Source: Phytoactinopolyspora halotolerans (GTDB taxonomy: Bacteria > Actinomycetota > Actinomycetes > Jiangellales > Jiangellaceae). Taken from it: a stretch of DNA of 36,991 nucleotides. Location of the stretch: NCBI RefSeq assembly GCF_010550675.1, contig NZ_JAAGOA010000006.1:298341-335331 (forward strand), read 5' to 3'. Shown here one piece after another: positions 33,273 through 36,991 of this stretch (positions within the stretch are counted from its first letter, which is position 1; each line of letters begins with the position of its first letter). The position numbers and the translations under genes were made by a program. The notes beneath the pieces were generated by a model. It had not been told where the DNA came from, ran no database searches, and saw nothing but the letters and a program-made list of their open reading frames with translations.

Positions 33273-34370
33273 ATGACTGCGACCGCGCCGGCACTGGAGT
33301 TCTCGACGACCTTTTCGTCGAGTCCGGTACCGGCTGAGCGTCGGGCGGAGATCCTGGCGAATCCAGGATTCGGGACGTCGTTCACCGATCACATGATCAT
33401 GGCGACGTGGACGCCGGATGCCGGCTGGCACGACGCCGGCCTGCGCCCGTATGGTCCGCTGTCGCTCGATCCCGCCACCGCTACTTTGCACTACGCCCAG
33501 TCGATCTTCGAAGGGCTCAAAGCTTATCGGCACGAGGACGGGTCGATCTGGACGTTCCGGCCGGACGCGAACGGCACTCGATTCCAGCGTAGTGCCGCGC
33601 GTATGGCGCTGCCGGAGCTTCCGGTCGAGTCATTTGTGGAGTCGCTGGACCTGCTGGTCCGGACTGACTCGGAGTGGGTTCCTTCGGGCGGCGAGACCAG
33701 CCTCTATCTGCGGCCGTTCATGTTCGCTTCCGAGGTCTTCCTTGGAGTCCGGCCGGCCAAGCACGTGACGTACAGCGTCATCGCGTCCCCGGCCGGTGCC
33801 TACTTCGCATCCGGTGTGAAGCCGGTGAGCATCTGGCTCTCGTCCGAGTACACGCGTGCTGCTCCCGGCGGTACCGGGGCCGCGAAGTGTGCCGGGAACT
33901 ACGCGGCCAGCCTGGTTGCTCAGCAGGAGGCGCTCGTCAACGGGTGTGACCAGGTGTGCTTCCTGGATGCGCAGGAGCGCAAGTGGGTCGAAGAACTCGG
34001 CGGCATGAACCTCTACTTCGTCCGTGCTGACGGGTCGATCACGACTCCATCGTTGACCGGGACGATCCTTGAGGGCATCACCAGGGACTCGATCCTGACC
34101 CTTGCTGCCGATCTCCAGCACAAGGTGGAGGAGCGCGCCGTCTCGATCGACGAGTGGCGCGAGGGCGTCGCCTCCGGGGAGATCACCGAGGTGTTCGCCT
34201 GCGGCACCGCCGCGGTCGTCACGCCGCTGGGCCGGCTGGCGTGGAACGGCGGGGAATTGCGGATGGGGGATGAACCCGGCCCCGTCACGCAGGAGATCCG
34301 TACCGCGCTGCTCGATATCCAGTACGGCCGCGCCCAGGACAGGCACGGGTGGATGCATCGCATCATGTGA
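33273..34370 (+). CDS. ilvE: Branched-chain amino acid aminotransferase
   Basis: A 365-residue PLP-dependent class IV aminotransferase for the last step of valine, isoleucine and leucine synthesis. Seen: GPLSLDPATATLHYAQSIFE and GLKAYRHEDGSI, TSLYLRPFMFASE, the PLP lysine in GTGAAKCAGNYAASL, KWVEELGGMNLYFV, TILEGITRDSIL and VFACGTAAVVTPLG for phosphate binding. The ATG at 33273 follows GAAGGGA. The gap upstream (33069-33272) holds repeated GACTC-type short motifs and no gene; I see no T-box or leader peptide. Confidence 0.95.
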   Translation: MTATAPALEFSTTFSSSPVPAERRAEILANPGFGTSFTDHMIMATWTPDAGWHDAGLRPYGPLSLDPATATLHYAQSIFEGLKAYRHEDGSIWTFRPDANGTRFQRSAARMALPELPVESFVESLDLLVRTDSEWVPSGGETSLYLRPFMFASEVFLGVRPAKHVTYSVIASPAGAYFASGVKPVSIWLSSEYTRAAPGGTGAAKCAGNYAASLVAQQEALVNGCDQVCFLDAQERKWVEELGGMNLYFVRADGSITTPSLTGTILEGITRDSILTLAADLQHKVEERAVSIDEWREGVASGEITEVFACGTAAVVTPLGRLAWNGGELRMGDEPGPVTQEIRTALLDIQYGRAQDRHGWMHRIM

Positions 34371-34414
34371 CGCGGCCGAGGGTCGGCGTCCGCACTACAG
34401 ACCTTCTGTGGCGA

Positions 34415-34420
34415 TAGCGT
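34415..34420 (+). promoter_or_regulatory. -10 box of the GNAT gene (leaderless)
   Basis: TAGCGT ends seven bases before the GTG start. AAGGA lies only two bases from the GTG, too close for normal use. Confidence 0.4.
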
Positions 34421-34427
34421 AAGGATC

Positions 34428-35099
34428 GTGCACACTGAGCCGCGTAGCTGGGACGGGTCTGTTTCTTCTGTTCGGATGGTGCGAGCCTTGCTTGCGCGGG
34501 CGTACGATTCGGATCCGCTGATGGCCTGGATCTTCCCGGATCGACGGAGTCGGCAGAGCGCGGCGGCGGCATGGCTGGGCTTGTTCGTCGAGCATTACGT
34601 GGAAAGCGGATACGTGGATGTCGTCGGCGACGACAGTGTCGATGCCGTTGCGGTGTGGCGGATGCCCGACGGATCGGCGTCCAGATCTTCGGATCCGTCG
34701 TCGGCACGGCCGCTGCTACCGACCGTCTCTGGTCTCCTTTCTGCACTCGTCGACGCCGAACATGCGGCATCGGTGGCACAAGGGCTGGCGGGTATCAGAG
34801 ATGTCACGCCGGCCGAACCACATGCCTATCTGCATTTCCTCGCGGTCGAGCCCGACCTGCAGCGTCGAGGAGTTGGACGAGCGGTGTTGGCGCCTGGGCT
34901 CGAGCGTGCCGAGAAGGCTGGGCTCGGGATTCATCTTGAGACCACCAACGCGGACAACCACGCCTTCTATCAGCGCCTCGGCTTCGAGTTCACGGCCGAG
35001 CGCCATTTGGGAACCGGCGGTCCTACGTTGTGGGCGATGTGGCGGCCCCCGGCAGGTGCGACGACCGGCATGGATGCCAATACCGGCACGGACGCATGA
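34428..35099 (+). CDS. GNAT-family N-acetyltransferase
   Basis: A 223-residue acetyl-CoA-dependent acetyltransferase. The core is in the C-terminal half: AYLHFLAVEPDLQRRGVGRA (acetyl-CoA loop Q/RxxGxG/A as QRRGVG), VLAPGLERAEKAGLGIHLET and NADNHAFYQRLGFEF. The N-terminal half (ALLARAYDSDPLMAWIFPDR) resembles the puromycin-acetyltransferase-like subgroup; the acceptor is unknown. A Ser/Ala/Pro linker lies at about 85-100 and a Thr/Gly/Ala tail at the end. Converges on the HNH gene with a strong hairpin between them. Confidence 0.85.
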   Translation: MHTEPRSWDGSVSSVRMVRALLARAYDSDPLMAWIFPDRRSRQSAAAAWLGLFVEHYVESGYVDVVGDDSVDAVAVWRMPDGSASRSSDPSSARPLLPTVSGLLSALVDAEHAASVAQGLAGIRDVTPAEPHAYLHFLAVEPDLQRRGVGRAVLAPGLERAEKAGLGIHLETTNADNHAFYQRLGFEFTAERHLGTGGPTLWAMWRPPAGATTGMDANTGTDA

Positions 35100-35100
35100 C

Positions 35101-35137
35101 GAGCTGCGCCAGGGCGTAGCTTGTCCTGGCGCAGCTC
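35101..35137. terminator. Bidirectional terminator
   Basis: GAGCTGCGCCAGG, 11-base loop, CCTGGCGCAGCTC: perfect 13-bp stem in the 50-bp gap between the stops of two convergent genes, so it probably ends both. Confidence 0.8.
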
Positions 35138-35149
35138 AGATGTCTGCCG

Positions 35150-36991
35150 TCAGAAGGGCGGGATTTCGTCGTCTTCGGGGCGGACGCTGAGGCGTTGTTC
35201 GCTGGTGCTTGTCGTCGTGTCCTCCTCTGCGGTGCGGTTCGTGCCATCATCGGGCTCCGTAGTGCCATCGGGGTCTGTGGTTTCGCCGGGGTCTGTGGTT
35301 TCTCCCGTGTGATCGGCGCTATCGGCGTGGCGATCATGTTGGTCGGCGGTCGCGGTGGCTTGGCGGATGCGGCGTAGTTTCTCGGCCACACGCGCCTTAC
35401 TGCCGTGCCCGTCGTCGCCGGCTCCGTCGTCGTCGTTGGTGTGGTGGTCGTTCCTGGTGGTTGCGGGGTGGGGGTTGGGCAGGGTGGGGATGATCGCTGG
35501 GGCGCGGTTGGTGTAGCGGTGTCCGAGCGGGCTGTGCCAGATGGTGGTGCCGGTGTCGGGGCGGTGGGCTTTCCAGCCGCCGTCGTGGCGTAGGCGGTGG
35601 TCGTGGCGGCATAGGCAGGCCAGGTTGCCCGCGACGGTGAGCCCGCCGAGGCAGAACTCGTGTTCGTGGTCCTGATCCGCCCGTACGGCGGGCATACGAC
35701 ACGTCGGATGCGTGCAGCAGCGGTCCCGGATCTGGATATGCCGGCGCAGCCCCGCCCCGGCCCGACGCCGACGCACCCCCGCGTCCGCGTCGTCATCCGA
35801 GCCTGTCCCCGCGCCGGACCCGGAGCGTGAACCCGCCCCCGCGCCGGAACCCATCTCGGAACCGTTACCCGAGCTCGTCTCGGTGCCGGGGCCCGTCGCG
35901 GTGTCGGAACCGTTACTCGAACCCGTTTCGGTGCCGGTGGTGGTCTCGCCGGCGGTGGCATCGGCGTGTTGGCGGGCGAGGTCGGTGATGACCGCGGCCC
36001 AACGGGCACACTCCTGCACCGGTATCTGGGCGTGGGCAGGCTCGTCCGCCGCCCGGGTGTCCGGGTCCGCGTCCGCGTCCGTGTGCACCAGGGTGGCCAG
36101 GCGGGCCAGCATCGAGATGGTGACATGCAGTTCGAGGATCCCGCCACGGCGGGTATCCCGACGCACGGTTTGTTCGTCGGGTGAGCGGGGCCGGGCGGTG
36201 GTGATCCCGGTCTGGATCAACTGCCCGTCGTCGTTGCAGATGGCGAACCGCCACTGCGCGGAGTGCATCCGTGCGGCGATCCGGCGGGCGACGGCGGCGG
36301 GGACGAAGTCCCAGGCGGGGATCTCACCGGGGTGCTCGTCCACACCGAGCAGGCTCGCCAACCCGATACGCAACTCCGGCACCGACCAACCACCCACACC
36401 AGGGCACGACGATGACACACCCGCACCATGCGCATCAGCCGCGGCTGTGTTGTCGCCGGCGGGAGAGCTGGTCACACCGCTACCGCCCGCGCCTGCGCCG
36501 GGCGTGCCCGTGCCAGCCGCACCTGCGCCAACAGTGCCCGTGCCGGGCGTATCGGTCTGGCCGGCAGGGCCAGTCGTGCCCGCGTCATCGTGAGGACCGG
36601 ACGTGTTCGTGCTCGTGGTGCGAGCGCTGGAGGAACCATCCTTGCCGCCGCGCCGGCCGGAGTCACGGCTCGCAGGGCCGCCGCCAGAGCCAGGGCCACC
36701 GTCGCCGGCGGCGTCACCGCCGCCGGAGCCGTCGTCACCGGGGCTGTCGTCGTCGGGTGCGTCAGGCCCGCTACCGCCACCCGGACCGTCGGAACCGCCC
36801 GAACCGTCAGGGTCGCTGCCGTCGCCGGAACCACCAGGCCCGTCGCCGCCGTCGTCGTCGCCGTCGTCGTCGCCGCCGTCGTCGTCGCCGTCGGGGTCGC
36901 TGCCGTTGCCCTGGTCGTCGGAACCACCGGGGCTGTCGGGGTCGTCACCGTGGCCGTGGTCGTCGCCGGTGCCGTTGTCGGGGTCGTTGGT
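35150..36991 (-). CDS. DUF222 / HNH endonuclease-domain protein, 5' end outside the window
   Basis: The frame is open from the right edge to the stop at 35150 (613 residues), so the gene starts beyond the window. The first 172 residues are almost only Asp, Gly, Ser, Pro, Thr and Ala. Then comes the end of a DUF222 domain (WSVPELRIGLASLLGVDEHP, ISMLARLATLVHTDAD), a second Gly/Ser/Thr linker, and the HNH domain: RRHIQIRDRCCTHPTCRMPA, DQDHEHEFCLGG, LTVAGNLACLCRHDHRLRHDGGW (His, Asn, His with Cys pairs). A charged Thr/Asp-rich tail ends it. DUF222-HNH proteins are multicopy in actinobacteria and their function is unresolved. A GTG at 36475 could start a shorter form, but that would cut DUF222. 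Confidence 0.8.
   Translation of the reverse strand, partial: TNDPDNGTGDDHGHGDDPDSPGGSDDQGNGSDPDGDDDGGDDDGDDDGGDGPGGSGDGSDPDGSGGSDGPGGGSGPDAPDDDSPGDDGSGGGDAAGDGGPGSGGGPASRDSGRRGGKDGSSSARTTSTNTSGPHDDAGTTGPAGQTDTPGTGTVGAGAAGTGTPGAGAGGSGVTSSPAGDNTAAADAHGAGVSSSCPGVGGWSVPELRIGLASLLGVDEHPGEIPAWDFVPAAVARRIAARMHSAQWRFAICNDDGQLIQTGITTARPRSPDEQTVRRDTRRGGILELHVTISMLARLATLVHTDADADPDTRAADEPAHAQIPVQECARWAAVITDLARQHADATAGETTTGTETGSSNGSDTATGPGTETSSGNGSEMGSGAGAGSRSGSGAGTGSDDDADAGVRRRRAGAGLRRHIQIRDRCCTHPTCRMPAVRADQDHEHEFCLGGLTVAGNLACLCRHDHRLRHDGGWKAHRPDTGTTIWHSPLGHRYTNRAPAIIPTLPNPHPATTRNDHHTNDDDGAGDDGHGSKARVAEKLRRIRQATATADQHDRHADSADHTGETTDPGETTDPDGTTEPDDGTNRTAEEDTTTSTSEQRLSVRPEDDEIPPF

Noticed and set aside
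36472-36948. Ala/Thr-rich 158-residue minus-strand frame at the right edge
   Set aside because: It is a frame-shifted shadow of the Asp/Gly-rich linker that is in frame with the HNH domain.

Overview
The window is about 37 kb of very GC-rich DNA with GTG and TTG starts and many start codons placed only 6-8 bases behind a TANNNT -10 box, which suggests leaderless mRNAs. It also holds F420/FMN-type split-barrel proteins, a DUF1707-TM2 protein, a PhzE-like fused anthranilate synthase, a DUF222-type HNH protein and an ECF sigma factor of the ECF42 type. Together these point to an actinomycete chromosome. No rRNA or tRNA gene was seen and the genus cannot be fixed from the sequence alone.

Layout. 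0.2-3.8 kb: homogentisate dioxygenase, a DUF1707/TM2 membrane protein, a DUF385 oxidoreductase and a lipoprotein alpha/beta-hydrolase. 3.8-5.7 kb: a complete IS1182-type insertion sequence flanked by CTAG; the left CTAG supplies the stop codon of the hydrolase. 5.7-8.6 kb (minus strand): a pyridoxamine-oxidase-like protein, an ECF42-type sigma factor, its YCII/DGPF partner and a DHFR-like reductase. The YCII and DHFR genes share a 50-bp upstream element that looks like the sigma factor's own promoter. 8.75-9.4 kb: an AlkB-type repair dioxygenase behind an SOS box. 9.5-11.8 kb (minus): a fused anthranilate/ADIC synthase preceded by a complete trp-type attenuator with a Trp-Trp leader peptide. 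11.9-12.8 kb: an exported HNH nuclease and a small acidic protein. 12.86-17.4 kb: a TetR regulator with an operator inside its promoter, then a heterodimeric ABC exporter. 17.5-21.5 kb: a Tat-exported phosphoesterase/beta-propeller protein, polyphosphate kinase 2 and a phosphotransferase. 21.6-24.9 kb: a GH2 beta-galactosidase carrying two in-frame tandem repeats. 25.1-28.5 kb: a TPP riboswitch with thiM-thiE-thiD and tenA. 28.6-34.4 kb: serA, leuB, a glycerophosphodiesterase and ilvE. 34.4-37 kb: a GNAT acetyltransferase and a DUF222-HNH protein that runs off the right edge.

How the genes work together. The thiamine block is a salvage operon under riboswitch control (thiazole kinase, TMP synthase, HMP-P kinase, thiaminase II). 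serA, leuB and ilvE serve serine and branched-chain amino acid synthesis. The tetR-ABC block is a self-regulated export module. The sigma-YCII-DHFR block looks like a small autoregulated stress module. The most informative regulatory findings are the trp attenuator, the duplicated ECF promoter, the SOS box on alkB and the recurrent leaderless start architecture.
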